The notes: generated by a model not told the origin, from the letters alone. A DNA stretch of 64,000 nucleotides from Winogradskyella wichelsiae (GCF_013403925.1 NZ_JABFDJ010000006.1:62001-126000), one strand, 5' to 3'. Positions 36,054 through 47,083 are shown, numbered from the stretch's first letter. Translations and numbers: made by a program.

Positions 36054-37589
36054 ATGAGAAAGTTACTTATGCTCAGTATAAGCTTAATAAGCACGTCTTA
36101 TATTATGGCACAAGACATTACCGATGCTGTGAGATATTCTATGGATGAAATTCAAGGCACTGCTCGTTTCAGAGCCATGAGTGGTGCTTTTGGAGCTCTT
36201 GGTGGCGATATGTCTAGTATTAATATTAATCCAGCAGGTTCTGCTATATTTAATAGCAGCCATGCCTCTATATCATTAGGAGTATTCAGTTCTAAAAATG
36301 ATATTAGTTATTTTGACGGAAATAATTCATCATCTAATTCTAATGTTGATTTAAACCAATTAGGTGCTGCTTTTATATTTAAAAACAATAACACAAATTC
36401 GGGTTGGAAAAAATTTGCTTTGAGTTTTGCTTATGATCGTTCTGCTGATTTTGATAATGATTGGGTAGCTAGTGGAAATAATGATAATGACAATTCTATA
36501 GATAGTTATTTTCTTTCATTTGCAAATGGAAATGAAGTTCCTTTTGGAATATTAAAACTTCAACCAGGCGAATATCTCGAAGAGGCATATGTGGATATTG
36601 GAAGAATACCAGAAAATGGTTATGCTATGCAGCAAGCCTTCTTGGGGTATTGGTCTGGAGTTATTGACCCAAACAATCTTGATGATGAAACTAACGATAA
36701 TGAGACGCTATACAATTCTAATGTAGCTTCTGGAACAATTAATCATAATTACTCTTATTCATCAACAGGCTATAATGGCAAACTTGCTTTTAATTTTGCT
36801 ACTGATTATAACGATAGGCTGTTTATAGGAATCAACTTGAACTCTCATTTTATTAATTATGAAAAATTCACAAGTTTAAGAGAAACGAACTCTAATAATA
36901 GTTCCCTTGTAAATGACGTAGTTTTTGAAAACTTATTAGCAACTACTGGAAGTGGTTTTTCATTTCAATTAGGAACAATTGCCAAACTTACAAATGAATT
37001 AAGAGTTGGATTATCTTATAATTCACCAACATGGTATAGAATTAGTGATGAGTTAACCCAAGGTATAAATTCTAACATAGCAGAAGATGATATTAGTTAC
37101 ATTAGTAGCATTATAAATGTTTATGAAGAATACAAATTACAAACGCCAAGCAAAATTACAGGAAGCTTAGCATACATATTTGGACAAACAGGATTATTAA
37201 GTTTTGACTATGCAGTTAAAGATTATAGTAATGTAAAATTTAAACCAACATCAGATGTGGTATTTTCAGATTTAAACAATGATATATCCAATACTTTAGA
37301 TTCATCTATTTCTTATAGATTAGGTGGGGAGTACCGTTATAAACAAATAAGCTTTAGAGGAGGTTATCGTTTTGAAGAAAGTCCATATAAAGATGATAAT
37401 TTCTATGGTGATTTAAATGGTTATTCATTAGGTTTAGGTTATAATTTTGGAAATATTAATTTAGATTTAGCTTTCAGTCAATCTGAGCGTGATTACAATC
37501 ATGAACTTTATTCTACAGGTTTAACTGATGCTGCAGAAATTGAATCAAAATATACAGATTTTACTTTAACATTAGGATTTAATCTATAA
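36054..37589 (+). CDS. FadL/OmpP1/TodX-like outer-membrane transporter
   Basis: A 511-residue barrel with signal peptide about 1-19 (ends IMAQ) and the family N-terminus ARFRAMSGAFGALGGDMSSININPAGSAIF. FadL-like proteins pass hydrophobic substrates through a lateral opening; many Bacteroidota paralogues have unknown ligands and are often labelled hemin receptor without proof. The C-terminus FTLTLGFNL is a normal barrel end. A terminator follows. Confidence 0.88.
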   Translation: MRKLLMLSISLISTSYIMAQDITDAVRYSMDEIQGTARFRAMSGAFGALGGDMSSININPAGSAIFNSSHASISLGVFSSKNDISYFDGNNSSSNSNVDLNQLGAAFIFKNNNTNSGWKKFALSFAYDRSADFDNDWVASGNNDNDNSIDSYFLSFANGNEVPFGILKLQPGEYLEEAYVDIGRIPENGYAMQQAFLGYWSGVIDPNNLDDETNDNETLYNSNVASGTINHNYSYSSTGYNGKLAFNFATDYNDRLFIGINLNSHFINYEKFTSLRETNSNNSSLVNDVVFENLLATTGSGFSFQLGTIAKLTNELRVGLSYNSPTWYRISDELTQGINSNIAEDDISYISSIINVYEEYKLQTPSKITGSLAYIFGQTGLLSFDYAVKDYSNVKFKPTSDVVFSDLNNDISNTLDSSISYRLGGEYRYKQISFRGGYRFEESPYKDDNFYGDLNGYSLGLGYNFGNINLDLAFSQSERDYNHELYSTGLTDAAEIESKYTDFTLTLGFNL

Positions 37590-37618
37590 ATCCACGCCTT
37601 ATCTAGGTTATATTTTAT

Positions 37619-37655
37619 AAAAAGAGCTTAAACATTATATGTTTAAGCTCTTTTT
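37619..37655 (+). terminator. Terminator of the FadL-like gene
   Basis: Long perfect stem (AAAGAGCTTAAACAT 37621-37635, ATGTTTAAGCTCTTT 37639-37653) with T-run, 29 bases after the stop. Confidence 0.85.
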
Positions 37656-37847
37656 ATTTTTAAGGGTAATAGCAATATTCTAAACAAAAAAACATGTTGA
37701 ATATTACTTATCAGACTAATTTACATACTTAATTTACTAAAACCATATACACCTAAAAGTCATCTTATATCCTCTCTAATCTAAGAAGTAACATATCTTT
37801 TAGATCAAAATCTTAATAATAGAAAAAACAGTCATACCGATATAAGA

Positions 37848-37886
37848 TAAAAAAAGCCTGAACATATTAAATGTTCAAGCTTTTTT
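37848..37886 (-). terminator. Terminator of the giant T9SS protein gene
   Basis: Stem GCCTGAACAT/ATGTTCAAGC (one mismatch) with A-rich and T-rich flanks; on the minus strand it is followed by a T7 run, 18 bases after the stop. Confidence 0.8.
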
Positions 37887-37904
37887 ATTTATTCCGAATT
37901 CAAT

Positions 37905-40900
37905 TTATCGTTTTAAAGAAAAATGAGCTTTAAATTCTTTTCGTTCTCCTGTACTTGGTTCATCGTATTCTACTGTAAACCAGTAACCATCTGTTGGCAT
38001 CGCTTCTCCATTAAATTGACCGTCCCAACCATCTCCATCTGGACTTAACTGCTTTAACAACTTGCCGTATCGGTCAAATATATAAATTTTTGCACTACTT
38101 CCAACACCTTCAATGTTCCAAGTTTCATTATTCCCAACACCATTAGGCGTGAAAAACAATGGATAATCTATAACAAATTTTGAGCTCGATCTTAATCCAC
38201 ATCCATTTTTGTCTCTTGCCGTAATCTCATGGTCTCCTGATGACACTCCTGTAAATACTCCTTCATCTTGCCATGGACCTCCGTCTAAACTGTATTCATA
38301 GATACCGATTCCGATTGCTGTTGCTTCTAAAACATGGCGATCTGCAAAGGCTTGTGTTAATAGTTCGATTGTTATACTCGGCGGCTCACTTTCTATAACT
38401 TCAGTACTATCACTATGAGTACAATTAGTCTCTGTCGAGGTATTTAAATCTGTAACCTCTACACTATAATTACCTTCTTCTAAAGGTATAAGGCTTGCTC
38501 CTGTTTCCCCTGCCATTTCTACGTCATTAAAATACCATACAAAACTATAATCTACAGCTGATAAATAGGTGTCTATAACTAAAGGGGCTAAAGCTTCGGT
38601 ATCATTAGTATTTATACAAAGCACATAACGATCGTCTAAATCAAACTCTGGTAATGCATTTACTTGTAACGTTAATTCGGCTACAGCATAACAAATGGAT
38701 GTATCAGCACCTGTTACTGGATCTGGAATATCATTATCTACTCTGGCATAAATTACTTGTGGATTTACAATGTTTTCATACAAGGTTGGTAATGGATTCA
38801 CTTTTAAGTCGGCTTCTTCTTGTGTTTCATAATAAGTTACAATATAATCTGCTGAATTTTGAAGGTCTAAAACCTCGGCATCCATCGTAGCTAAATCAAA
38901 TTGTACACTATCATTACTTGGGTCTCCATCGATTTCCATTTCATCATCACATAGTTCATATAAGATAGCATCAGTATCTGAATTCGCTTGTGCTGCCTCA
39001 TGTACTTCTACATTAAAACTTTGGGTACTGATAGAACAACCTGTTGTGTTATCTGTAATTGTTACAAAGATTTGCTGTGGATTACTTGTGTTTGCATAGG
39101 GACCTACAATAGCATTCATTCCGGATTCTGCATCAACCAGACTGCTATGGTAGCTCACTATAAATTGGGTTGGGTTTTGACCGTTTAAAACTTCGTCGTC
39201 TTTTGTTGTTAAGTCAAAGTTATCAATCCCATCGGTAAATAATTCACATTGTATAAAATCGGTAACGGCAACAACACTTGGTAAAGGGTGAACTATAATC
39301 GTAAAGTCGACTAAAGAATAACATCCCGTACTATTTCTGGTTACTCGCACATAGATCTCTTGTTCTGGCGTACCTATATTTGTATACTGTGTTGGATCTG
39401 CTATTGCATTTGTCCCTGCGTTCGCATCTTGTAATCTTTCATAATATGTTGCTGTTACTCCAGCCTCACCATTAAGAATTAAGGTTTCATTTGCTGTTAG
39501 ATCAAAAACTTCCACTCCATCGCCTGTATTTACATCATCACACAACTCAATGTTTGGAATATCTTCACTTAAAGCTGGCGTTGGGTTTGGTAAAACTCTT
39601 ATGGTTAAAGTAACATAATCTACACAACCGGTATCGGTATCGGTAACCACTGCATAAAGTGTTTGTGGATTAGCATCTAAACCGCCTACTGATGTATTTG
39701 TATATTGTGTCGGATCTGCAATAACATTGGTTTGAGATTGTGCATCGGCATTCGTTTCGTAATAAGCTACGGACCAACTGGCATTATCACCTATAATTTC
39801 ATCGTCTTTAACCGTTAAGTCAAATACGGTGAAATTATCGCCTGGCATCTCTCCTAAATCATCACATAAATTTAATTCGGTTGGTTGTATCGCTTCTGGC
39901 AAAGCATTAACTATTAATTCTAAACTCGTGATTTTATAACAACCTTCTATCGTTGTTGTATCTTCTACACGTACCCATATAATTTGATTAAAAGCAGTTG
40001 TATTAGTATACGCTGATGGATTAACAATTGCATTAGTTCCTGCTTCTCCATCGGACTCATTGCTATAATAACTAACCTCATACTGTATTGGATTTTGACC
40101 ATTCAAGATTTCTGGCGCTTTAGCTGTAAGATCAAAACTAATGTAACCATCTGAAGAACCAAGGTCTTCACAAAACTCTAAAGCTGTTGGATCTTCTATT
40201 TGAGGTGAAGGCTCTACTATTAATTCTACCACTACAATAACAGCACAATCGGTTGCTATAGTAGGACTTTCAATCCGTGCATATATTATCGCTCCATTAG
40301 GATTAATATTCTCATAATCTACAGAAGTATCTATAGCGTTAACCCCATTATTAGCATTGATTTCTGTTTCATGATAAGTGACTTCTAAACCCGGATCACT
40401 TCCTGTAATTTCATCATCTAAATCTGTAAGTACAAACAGTCCTAAGCCATCGTTATCTGGATCACAATATATTAATGGTTGCGGTGTATTAGCGATAGGG
40501 GCTTGTTCTACTGTAAGTTCTAAACTTGTAGTGCTGTAACATTCTGTTGCTGTATCCTCTACGCGCACGTATACAATTTGCCCATTGCTGGTGTTGGTAT
40601 ATAAGGTTGGTAATGCATTGGTTCCTGACACTGCTTCTGTTGCTAATTCGTGATAAGTCACTGCATACGCCGGGTTATTACCTGTAATTTCTGAGTCCTT
40701 TAGGCTTAGATCCATCGCTGTAAGACCATCTGGCGTACCATCGTCACAAACCTCTAATGCCGTCGGATCTATTAATGTGGGTAATGGATTAACTATCACA
40801 TCAAAATTTGTAGTGCCATAACAATCTGAAAATAATGGATCTTCTACACGCACATAAATTGTTTGTTGATTGGGTGAGCTTGTGTTGGTATAGCTCGTTG

Positions 40901-43085
40901 GTAAAGCATCTGTATTGGTATTAGCATCATCTTGACTACTATGAAATGTTACATTATACACCGACGCATCTTGACCTCCTAAGATTACAGCTTCTTGGTT
41001 ACTTAAGTTAAAGGTCTCTATACCATCTCCACCAATATCATCGCACAGTTCTAGGTCTATTGGTGCTGTAGCTAGTGCTCTGATATTTACGACTAAATTG
41101 AATAATGGTGTCGCTGATGCATTATAACAGTTTGAGTTAGATGAACTTTCTACTCTCGCATAAATAGGCTGTGAGTTAACACTATTAGTATAAGTTAACG
41201 GTAAAGCATTGTCGCCAGATTCTGCATCTTCAGGTGTTAAATAATAAGAAACTGTAAAATCGGCAGCCGCCTGAGAGCCTAAAATTGTGGCCGTTTGATC
41301 GCTTAATTCAAAACTCTCAAAACCATTGTTGGAAACATCGTCGCAGGTAAACATATCGGATGCTGAATTGATTGATGGGGCTTCGGCAATAGACAAAGTA
41401 ACAGTACTTGTTGAATAACAAGCTGCAGCACCTGCAACCTCTACCCTAGCAAAAATAATTTCTCCATCAATACCATTATAAGAATCTGTATTACTAATAG
41501 GAGCTGTATTGTTTTCTGCATCATTTAAATTCTCATGAAAATAAACAACATAATCATCAACATTAAGAGGACTTAATATATTAGTAATTTCATCATTTAA
41601 ATTGAAATCAGCAGAAGTAGCAGTACCACTACAACCTAAAACTGTTATATCATTTAAAACAAAAGGCTCCCCTATAGAAATTACGATGTCGTCTTGAGCA
41701 GAACATGCATCTCCATAAACAGCATCAAAACCCTCAGCTATTAATGTATAGGTTCCAGACTCGGTTACAGTTAATGTTGGGCTTGTCTCGCCAGGTATAG
41801 TAACACCATCTAATTGCCACTCAAAAGTGTTAAAAGCACCTGTACTATCTGCCGTAATTGTATAATCACCACCACTACACAGGTTTTGATCATCTCCTAA
41901 ATCTACTTGACAAATAATATCGCAATTCAGAGCCAAACCTGGATTAGGATTTGTATTCTCTAAATTGATATAACCAGCTTGACCACTATAGTTAGTAATT
42001 AACAGTACATAATAAGAATTTGCGGGTGCATTAGCTACAAATATATCTTCTTCACCAGATCCTGAGTAACTACAATCTTGTTGATTAGTAGGATTCAAAT
42101 TTGAAGGCCCACATTCTGGTTGGTCAAACGGTCCCCATATAATAAAGTCTACATCAAGTAAACCTCCTGATCCATTTATACCTGTATTTTGGGTCAATGT
42201 AAGCTCTATATTACCTACAACATCACCTGTCTGAATAAAATACCATCTAGGATTAGGTTGAGAAGTTAGACAATCATATTCAATACCAGGTTGAGCAACA
42301 CTATCACCTACAAGAGATGGCACATCAACAATACCATCACAAATTGGTAATGCACCTACACAGGCATCATTATCTATTACGAAAACCTGAATAGAGCTAT
42401 CCGAGTCTGAACAACCTAAAGGATTTGTATCTGTAGCAGTAAACGTTACGGTATATGTCCCTGGTACGGCATAGGCGTAATTAACATTTAATCCTTCGAT
42501 GGTATCACCATTTCCAAAATCCCAAGTATAAGTAGCCCCTGTATCATCATCTGAAAAAATAGCGCTACCCTCAAATGTAATTAAATCGCCTGGGTCTACT
42601 TCTATAACACCTAAAGCAGCTGCAGGAGTCGTATTATCTATAGATGCTGTAATATCTTGACACGGAGTAAAACAAGTAATATTAGCTTCCCAACCTGGTT
42701 GTGTCCCTGCAGAATTAGAGATAAATTCTACAGTTAAACATCCTGAGCTATTTGCAGAAGAAGCTGAAACCATTCCTGGACCAGTTCCACCTGTGTAAGT
42801 ATCTATTAAAGGAGCCGAAATATCATCTCCATCATAGATCCTCATTTCATCACCGTCTGTACCAATAAAAAAGAATGGTGTAAAATCTAATTGAATAAAA
42901 TCACCAACAACATCAGAACAAATTGTCGTTACTAAATTCTCATCTGAGCCATAATTAGCATATTGCGTTCCCGAATCGTAAAACATTCCACTACATTGAT
43001 TAAATGCACCGTTTTGCATGGTGATGTCTTGAGACAGCACTAAATTAGTTGTAATAAGTGTAAGAAGGAGTAAAATATTTTTCAT
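37905..43085 (-). CDS. Giant secreted repeat protein with CUB, PKD and type B T9SS sorting domain
   Basis: A 1726-residue protein. Signal peptide about 1-18 (ends LVLSQ); CUB-like domain about 28-137 (ending GWEANITC); PKD domain about 150-235 (YTWDFGNGDT); a ~150-residue beta-rich domain starting DACVGALPICDG; an Ig-like module; ten ~100-residue repeats (from about residue 475 to 1480) built on LxLCDD ... YTNT ... IYVRVED ... CY; another Ig-like module; and a C-terminal type B T9SS domain (FFTPNGVGNNETWNI, IYIFDRYGKLLKQL). It is probably exported and displayed on the surface. The ligand is unknown. A small secreted protein is encoded 25 bases upstream. Confidence 0.9.
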   Translation of the reverse strand: MKNILLLLTLITTNLVLSQDITMQNGAFNQCSGMFYDSGTQYANYGSDENLVTTICSDVVGDFIQLDFTPFFFIGTDGDEMRIYDGDDISAPLIDTYTGGTGPGMVSASSANSSGCLTVEFISNSAGTQPGWEANITCFTPCQDITASIDNTTPAAALGVIEVDPGDLITFEGSAIFSDDDTGATYTWDFGNGDTIEGLNVNYAYAVPGTYTVTFTATDTNPLGCSDSDSSIQVFVIDNDACVGALPICDGIVDVPSLVGDSVAQPGIEYDCLTSQPNPRWYFIQTGDVVGNIELTLTQNTGINGSGGLLDVDFIIWGPFDQPECGPSNLNPTNQQDCSYSGSGEEDIFVANAPANSYYVLLITNYSGQAGYINLENTNPNPGLALNCDIICQVDLGDDQNLCSGGDYTITADSTGAFNTFEWQLDGVTIPGETSPTLTVTESGTYTLIAEGFDAVYGDACSAQDDIVISIGEPFVLNDITVLGCSGTATSADFNLNDEITNILSPLNVDDYVVYFHENLNDAENNTAPISNTDSYNGIDGEIIFARVEVAGAAACYSTSTVTLSIAEAPSINSASDMFTCDDVSNNGFESFELSDQTATILGSQAAADFTVSYYLTPEDAESGDNALPLTYTNSVNSQPIYARVESSSNSNCYNASATPLFNLVVNIRALATAPIDLELCDDIGGDGIETFNLSNQEAVILGGQDASVYNVTFHSSQDDANTNTDALPTSYTNTSSPNQQTIYVRVEDPLFSDCYGTTNFDVIVNPLPTLIDPTALEVCDDGTPDGLTAMDLSLKDSEITGNNPAYAVTYHELATEAVSGTNALPTLYTNTSNGQIVYVRVEDTATECYSTTSLELTVEQAPIANTPQPLIYCDPDNDGLGLFVLTDLDDEITGSDPGLEVTYHETEINANNGVNAIDTSVDYENINPNGAIIYARIESPTIATDCAVIVVVELIVEPSPQIEDPTALEFCEDLGSSDGYISFDLTAKAPEILNGQNPIQYEVSYYSNESDGEAGTNAIVNPSAYTNTTAFNQIIWVRVEDTTTIEGCYKITSLELIVNALPEAIQPTELNLCDDLGEMPGDNFTVFDLTVKDDEIIGDNASWSVAYYETNADAQSQTNVIADPTQYTNTSVGGLDANPQTLYAVVTDTDTGCVDYVTLTIRVLPNPTPALSEDIPNIELCDDVNTGDGVEVFDLTANETLILNGEAGVTATYYERLQDANAGTNAIADPTQYTNIGTPEQEIYVRVTRNSTGCYSLVDFTIIVHPLPSVVAVTDFIQCELFTDGIDNFDLTTKDDEVLNGQNPTQFIVSYHSSLVDAESGMNAIVGPYANTSNPQQIFVTITDNTTGCSISTQSFNVEVHEAAQANSDTDAILYELCDDEMEIDGDPSNDSVQFDLATMDAEVLDLQNSADYIVTYYETQEEADLKVNPLPTLYENIVNPQVIYARVDNDIPDPVTGADTSICYAVAELTLQVNALPEFDLDDRYVLCINTNDTEALAPLVIDTYLSAVDYSFVWYFNDVEMAGETGASLIPLEEGNYSVEVTDLNTSTETNCTHSDSTEVIESEPPSITIELLTQAFADRHVLEATAIGIGIYEYSLDGGPWQDEGVFTGVSSGDHEITARDKNGCGLRSSSKFVIDYPLFFTPNGVGNNETWNIEGVGSSAKIYIFDRYGKLLKQLSPDGDGWDGQFNGEAMPTDGYWFTVEYDEPSTGERKEFKAHFSLKR
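38650..41665 (-). repeat. Ten ~100-residue modules inside the giant T9SS protein
   Basis: Approximate bounds. The modules share LCDD near the start, an alternating beta pattern, YTNT, then a VRVED-type strand and a Cys (usually CY). They are more diverged than those of the 24-kb adhesin: the pattern is conserved but the DNA is not near-identical. Confidence 0.8.
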
Positions 43086-43110
43086 TATACTGAATTATCC
43101 GTTTGTATTA

Positions 43111-43572
43111 TTATTTAAATGTTCTATACTGAGAAGTTACCTGAATAAAATAATTGGTATTGTCAACTTGATAAACATAGGTACCTTTAGCAAAGAAATC
43201 TAATTGATACTTTAAAGGGTTAAACTTTTTGAGCTTAAACTTAGTGTCCCTTTTCAAATCTTTATTATATGCATTTGAAAGAGGAACATTAGAAAGCAGC
43301 TTACCTTTTTTCTGAGTTTTCGGATCTGTATCCTCATAAATTAAAATCCTATTTCGCAATAGGTGTTTTATATCTTTCAAAAATTCTTCATTGTCATAAA
43401 CCATTTCTTTGGCTTCACTTTTATACACTTCCTCAATCATGTTTTTCTCCTTTTTTGTGAGAGGAGCATTTACATTATCGGGATAGTTGATATTTGTGCT
43501 TTTTTGGTTTTGACTAAAACTCAAAAGACATAAAAATAGGAATGGTAATACTAAGAGGGATTTTAACTTCAT
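43111..43572 (-). CDS. Small secreted protein of unknown function, paired with the giant T9SS gene
   Basis: A 153-residue protein with signal peptide about 1-20 (ends LSFSQ) and a charged mature part without Cys, starting with a Lys/Glu-rich helix (TKKEKNMIEEVYKSEAKEM) and ending in a strand-rich part (GTYVYQVDNTNYFIQV). I do not recognise a family. It is upstream of the 1726-residue gene on the same strand with a 25-base gap and no terminator, so the two are likely one transcript. A helper role for the large protein is only inferred. Confidence 0.68.
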   Translation of the reverse strand: MKLKSLLVLPFLFLCLLSFSQNQKSTNINYPDNVNAPLTKKEKNMIEEVYKSEAKEMVYDNEEFLKDIKHLLRNRILIYEDTDPKTQKKGKLLSNVPLSNAYNKDLKRDTKFKLKKFNPLKYQLDFFAKGTYVYQVDNTNYFIQVTSQYRTFK

Positions 43573-43716
43573 TTTTTTTGTATTTAATCTGGCAAATTAA
43601 GAAATATATAAGAAAACAGCTGTTCGTTTACCAAGGATAATGGCATTTTAACGCTTTTATAGATATAACAGCTGTAATTATAAAACCCCTACCTTATCCA
43701 AACTATTTTTATTGTT

Positions 43717-43724
43717 TATCTTTG
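43717..43724 (+). promoter_or_regulatory. Possible -7 box for folE (TATCTTTG)
   Basis: An exact TAnnTTTG match 26 bases before the ATG; no clear -33 element. Confidence 0.4.
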
Positions 43725-43749
43725 CCCCTCGTTTTAAAAAAAATTTATA

Positions 43750-44427
43750 ATGAAAATCGAAAGTGATTTTAACGATATAGATGCAATAGGTGATGATCAT
43801 ATTGGTACATCTAGTGATACCCCTTTGAGGGCTGATGCCTTTAAGCTTTCTAACACAGAAAAAATAGAAAGTATTAAAACAGATGTTAAGCATATATTAG
43901 AAACTTTAGGTCTAGACTTAAATGATGACAGCCTAAAAGGCACACCTAATAGAGTTGCTAAAATGTTTGTTAATGAAATTTTTAGCGGATTAAATCCTAA
44001 GAATAAACCAAGTGCTTCTACATTTGATAATAAATATAAATATGGTGAGATGTTAGTTGAAAAAAACATCACTGTTTATTCAACTTGCGAACACCATTTA
44101 TTACCAATCGTTGGGCGCGCACATATTGCCTATATTTCTAATGGTACCGTTGTTGGTTTATCTAAAATGAATAGAATTGTAGATTATTATTCTAAAAGAC
44201 CTCAAGTACAAGAACGTTTAACGATTCAAATAGTAAAAGAATTACAAGATGTTTTAGGAACAGATGATGTGGCATGTATTATAGATGCAAAACATTTATG
44301 TGTAAACTCTCGTGGTATTAGAGATATTGAAAGTAGCACTGTAACCTCTGAGTTTGGTGGTCAATTCAATAAAAAAGAAACACGCAGAGAACTTTTAGAC
44401 TATATTAAACTAGAAACGAAGTTTTAG
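43750..44427 (+). CDS. folE: GTP cyclohydrolase I
   Basis: A 225-residue enzyme that opens GTP to 7,8-dihydroneopterin triphosphate, first step of folate and, by another branch, queuosine precursors. Zinc ligands are intact: C113 and H116 in [10 protein letters not shown] and C184 in [10 protein letters not shown], with the substrate-site KHLC and RLTIQI motifs. The N-terminal 40 residues are variable, as usual. The queuosine gene queE lies elsewhere in the window. cysS follows after 46 bases. Confidence 0.97.
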   Translation: MKIESDFNDIDAIGDDHIGTSSDTPLRADAFKLSNTEKIESIKTDVKHILETLGLDLNDDSLKGTPNRVAKMFVNEIFSGLNPKNKPSASTFDNKYKYGEMLVEKNITVYSTCEHHLLPIVGRAHIAYISNGTVVGLSKMNRIVDYYSKRPQVQERLTIQIVKELQDVLGTDDVACIIDAKHLCVNSRGIRDIESSTVTSEFGGQFNKKETRRELLDYIKLETKF

Positions 44428-44473
44428 CACTTTACCAAACTTAATTATTGATTCATTCTTTCAACTTCACAAC

Positions 44474-45955
44474 ATGTCATTATATCATACGCAACAAATA
44501 AAACTTTACAATACACTTACTAGTGAAAAAGAAATTTTTCAACCTATAACAGAAGGCTATGTCGGTATGTACGTTTGCGGCCCAACTGTATATAGTAATG
44601 TGCATTTGGGTAATGTAAGGACTTTTATGTCTTTCGATATGATATTTCGCTATTTAAAGCATTTAGGCTATAAAGTACGATATGTTCGTAATATCACTGA
44701 TGCTGGTCATTTAGAAAATGACGCAGACGTAGGTGAAGATAAAATCACTAAAAAAGCGCGTTTAGAAGCTATAGAGCCAATGGAAATTGTACAGCGCTAT
44801 ACTGTAGATTTTCATAATGTTTTAAACACATTTAATTTTTTACCACCAAGCATAGAACCAACTGCCACAGGTCATATTATAGAACAAATTGAATTAATAC
44901 AATCTATTATAGATAACGGTTTTGGATACCTTGTAAATGGGTCCGTCTATTTTGATGTTCATAAATACAACGAGTCTAATGAATATGGTATTTTAAGTAA
45001 ACGTAAGTTAGAAGATTTAATACATAACACACGTGCTCTTGATGGTCAGAGTGACAAGAAGAACCCTCAAGATTTTGCACTTTGGAAAAAAGCCGAACCA
45101 ACACATATTATGCGTTGGCCTTCTCCATGGAGTGATGGCTTTCCAGGCTGGCATTTAGAGTGTACAGCAATGAGCACTAAATATCTTGGTGAGTTTTTTG
45201 ATATTCATGGAGGTGGAATGGATTTAAAATTCCCTCATCACGAATGTGAAATTGCACAAAACCAAGCTGCAAAAGGGCAAGCACCTGTTAAATATTGGAT
45301 GCACGCCAATATGTTAGAACTAAACGGAGCTCGCATGAGTAAATCTACAGGGAATTATATTAACCCTGCAGAATTACTTTCTGGTAATAACGATATAATG
45401 TCTAAAGCATATAACCCAAGTGTTATTCGCTTTTTTATAATGCAGGCCTCTTACAGAAGTATTTTAGATTTAACAGATGCAGGATTAGCCGCTGCAGAAA
45501 AAGGATTCCATAGATTAATGGAGGCTATTAATTTAACAGACAAATTAAAAACAGGAAAAACATCATCATTTAATATTACAGATTGGAAGCAGAAATGCTA
45601 CGATGCTATGAATGATGATTTTAATACTCCTATTTTAATTGCAACGCTTTTTGAAGCTGTAAAATTCATCAATCAAATTAAAGATGGAAGTGCAAGCATA
45701 ACCTCTGAGGATTTAGAATCTCTAAAAACAACTATCGAAACTTTCGTTTTTAACATCCTTGGATTAATAAATGTTGCTGAAACTAATACAGGAACTGATA
45801 AGCTCTCTAGCGCTGTAGAAATTCTAATAAACCTTAGAAAAGAAGCTCGTGTTAATAAGGACTTTGCCTTATCTGATAAGATTAGAGATGATTTAGCTGA
45901 AGCGGGAATTCAGCTAAAAGATAGCAGAGAAGGTACCACGTTCACAACAAATTAA
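44474..45955 (+). CDS. cysS: Cysteine--tRNA ligase
   Basis: A 493-residue class I synthetase. HIGH-type motif HLGN at 44-47 after the zinc Cys (C35, CGPTVY); further zinc residues in WHLECTAMS and [15 protein letters not shown]-type motif RMSKSTGN. Full length. The next gene, yidD, starts 4 bases after the stop. Confidence 0.97.
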   Translation: MSLYHTQQIKLYNTLTSEKEIFQPITEGYVGMYVCGPTVYSNVHLGNVRTFMSFDMIFRYLKHLGYKVRYVRNITDAGHLENDADVGEDKITKKARLEAIEPMEIVQRYTVDFHNVLNTFNFLPPSIEPTATGHIIEQIELIQSIIDNGFGYLVNGSVYFDVHKYNESNEYGILSKRKLEDLIHNTRALDGQSDKKNPQDFALWKKAEPTHIMRWPSPWSDGFPGWHLECTAMSTKYLGEFFDIHGGGMDLKFPHHECEIAQNQAAKGQAPVKYWMHANMLELNGARMSKSTGNYINPAELLSGNNDIMSKAYNPSVIRFFIMQASYRSILDLTDAGLAAAEKGFHRLMEAINLTDKLKTGKTSSFNITDWKQKCYDAMNDDFNTPILIATLFEAVKFINQIKDGSASITSEDLESLKTTIETFVFNILGLINVAETNTGTDKLSSAVEILINLRKEARVNKDFALSDKIRDDLAEAGIQLKDSREGTTFTTN

Positions 45956-45959
45956 AATA

Positions 45960-46193
45960 GTGAAAAAGCTATTAACATATCCTTTTCTCTTTTTAATTAA
46001 AGTTTATCAGACTGTAATATCCCCATTTACTCCTGCCACTTGTAGGTATCAACCAACCTGTTCTCATTACGCAAAAGAAGCACTTGAAGTTCATGGTTTT
46101 TTTAAAGGTGGATGGTTAGCCGTAAAAAGGATTTTTAGTTGTCATCCATGGGGAGGAAAGGGATTTGACCCAGTTCCTAAAAAAGAAAATTAA
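45960..46193 (+). CDS. yidD: Membrane protein insertion efficiency factor YidD
   Basis: A 77-residue protein with an amphipathic N-terminal helix and the family core [19 protein letters not shown] then [15 protein letters not shown] (conserved Cys and Gly-rich end). YidD aids YidC-dependent insertion of inner-membrane proteins. The start is GTG at 45960. It lies 4 bases after cysS and 65 before lgt. Confidence 0.95.
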   Translation: MKKLLTYPFLFLIKVYQTVISPFTPATCRYQPTCSHYAKEALEVHGFFKGGWLAVKRIFSCHPWGGKGFDPVPKKEN

Positions 46194-46258
46194 TATTACG
46201 TTAATCTCATTTTCAATCCCTCTCAAAATATTATATTTACCGAATAAATAGATTATCT

Positions 46259-47083
46259 ATGTTTTTATTATCAATTGATTGGGATCCTATAAAGTTTATT
46301 GATTTAGGGTTTTTTAAACTTCACTTTTACAGCTTAATGTGGATCACAGCCTTTATTTTGGGCTTTTATGTTACTAAGCGTATTTATAAAAATGAAGGGG
46401 AATCAGATGAATCTTTAGATTCTTTGTTTATCTATTCTGTCATAGGTATTATGCTAGGTGCAAGACTTGGTCATGTTATTTTCTACCAACCAGAGCTTAT
46501 CACAGAAGATTTTTTTAGCATTTTTCTACCTTTTAAATTTAAAGGAGGTTTTGAGTTTACAGGCTTTCAAGGTTTAGCGAGTCATGGAGCTGCTATTGCT
46601 ATGATAGTTTCTATGTACTTATACAATAAAAAAGTCCTTCATAAAACAGTGTTGTGGATCTTAGATCGTGTCGTAATCCCTGTTGCTTTAGGTGCTGTAT
46701 TTGTTAGAATCGGAAATTTTATCAATTCAGAAATTATAGGAAAATATACAGGTAGCGACTTCGGTGTTGTCTTTAAGCAACTTGGTGAATCTGCGCCAAG
46801 ACATCCTGCTCAGTTATATGAAGCATTTTGTTATGTATTTGTATTCTTAATCTTATTTTATTTTTACTGGAAAACAAAAAAATCTGAACAACAAGGCTTT
46901 TTATTTGGTCTGTTTCTAGTCTTATTATGGACTGTAAGATTCTTTGTAGAATTTGTAAAAGAAGCTCAGAACGTTGAGCGCGCAGATTGGGCATTAAACA
47001 CAGGGCAGCTTTTAAGTATTCCTTTTGTATTAATTGGATTATATTTTATGTTTATCTATAAACCAAAAACAAAACTTAGTTAA
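46259..47083 (+). CDS. lgt: Prolipoprotein diacylglyceryl transferase
   Basis: A 274-residue inner-membrane enzyme with about seven helices that adds diacylglycerol to the lipobox Cys of prolipoproteins. Motifs: GARLGHVIFY, the essential-His region ASHGAAIAMI, the Lgt signature VRIGNFINSEIIGKYT, HPAQLYEA, and RFFVEFVKE near the end. Its stop overlaps the ATG of the DUF192 lipoprotein gene by one base. Confidence 0.96.
   Translation: MFLLSIDWDPIKFIDLGFFKLHFYSLMWITAFILGFYVTKRIYKNEGESDESLDSLFIYSVIGIMLGARLGHVIFYQPELITEDFFSIFLPFKFKGGFEFTGFQGLASHGAAIAMIVSMYLYNKKVLHKTVLWILDRVVIPVALGAVFVRIGNFINSEIIGKYTGSDFGVVFKQLGESAPRHPAQLYEAFCYVFVFLILFYFYWKTKKSEQQGFLFGLFLVLLWTVRFFVEFVKEAQNVERADWALNTGQLLSIPFVLIGLYFMFIYKPKTKLS

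Larger units (their letters stand above)
37590..37904. other. Convergent intergenic region, 315 bp
   Basis: Bounded by one terminator for each flanking gene; the middle (37660-37845) is AT-rich with no gene or signal I can support. Confidence 0.6.

Noticed and set aside
36054-37589. Hemin receptor
   Set aside because: The fold is FadL-like; no heme-binding motif or TonB-dependent plug is present.
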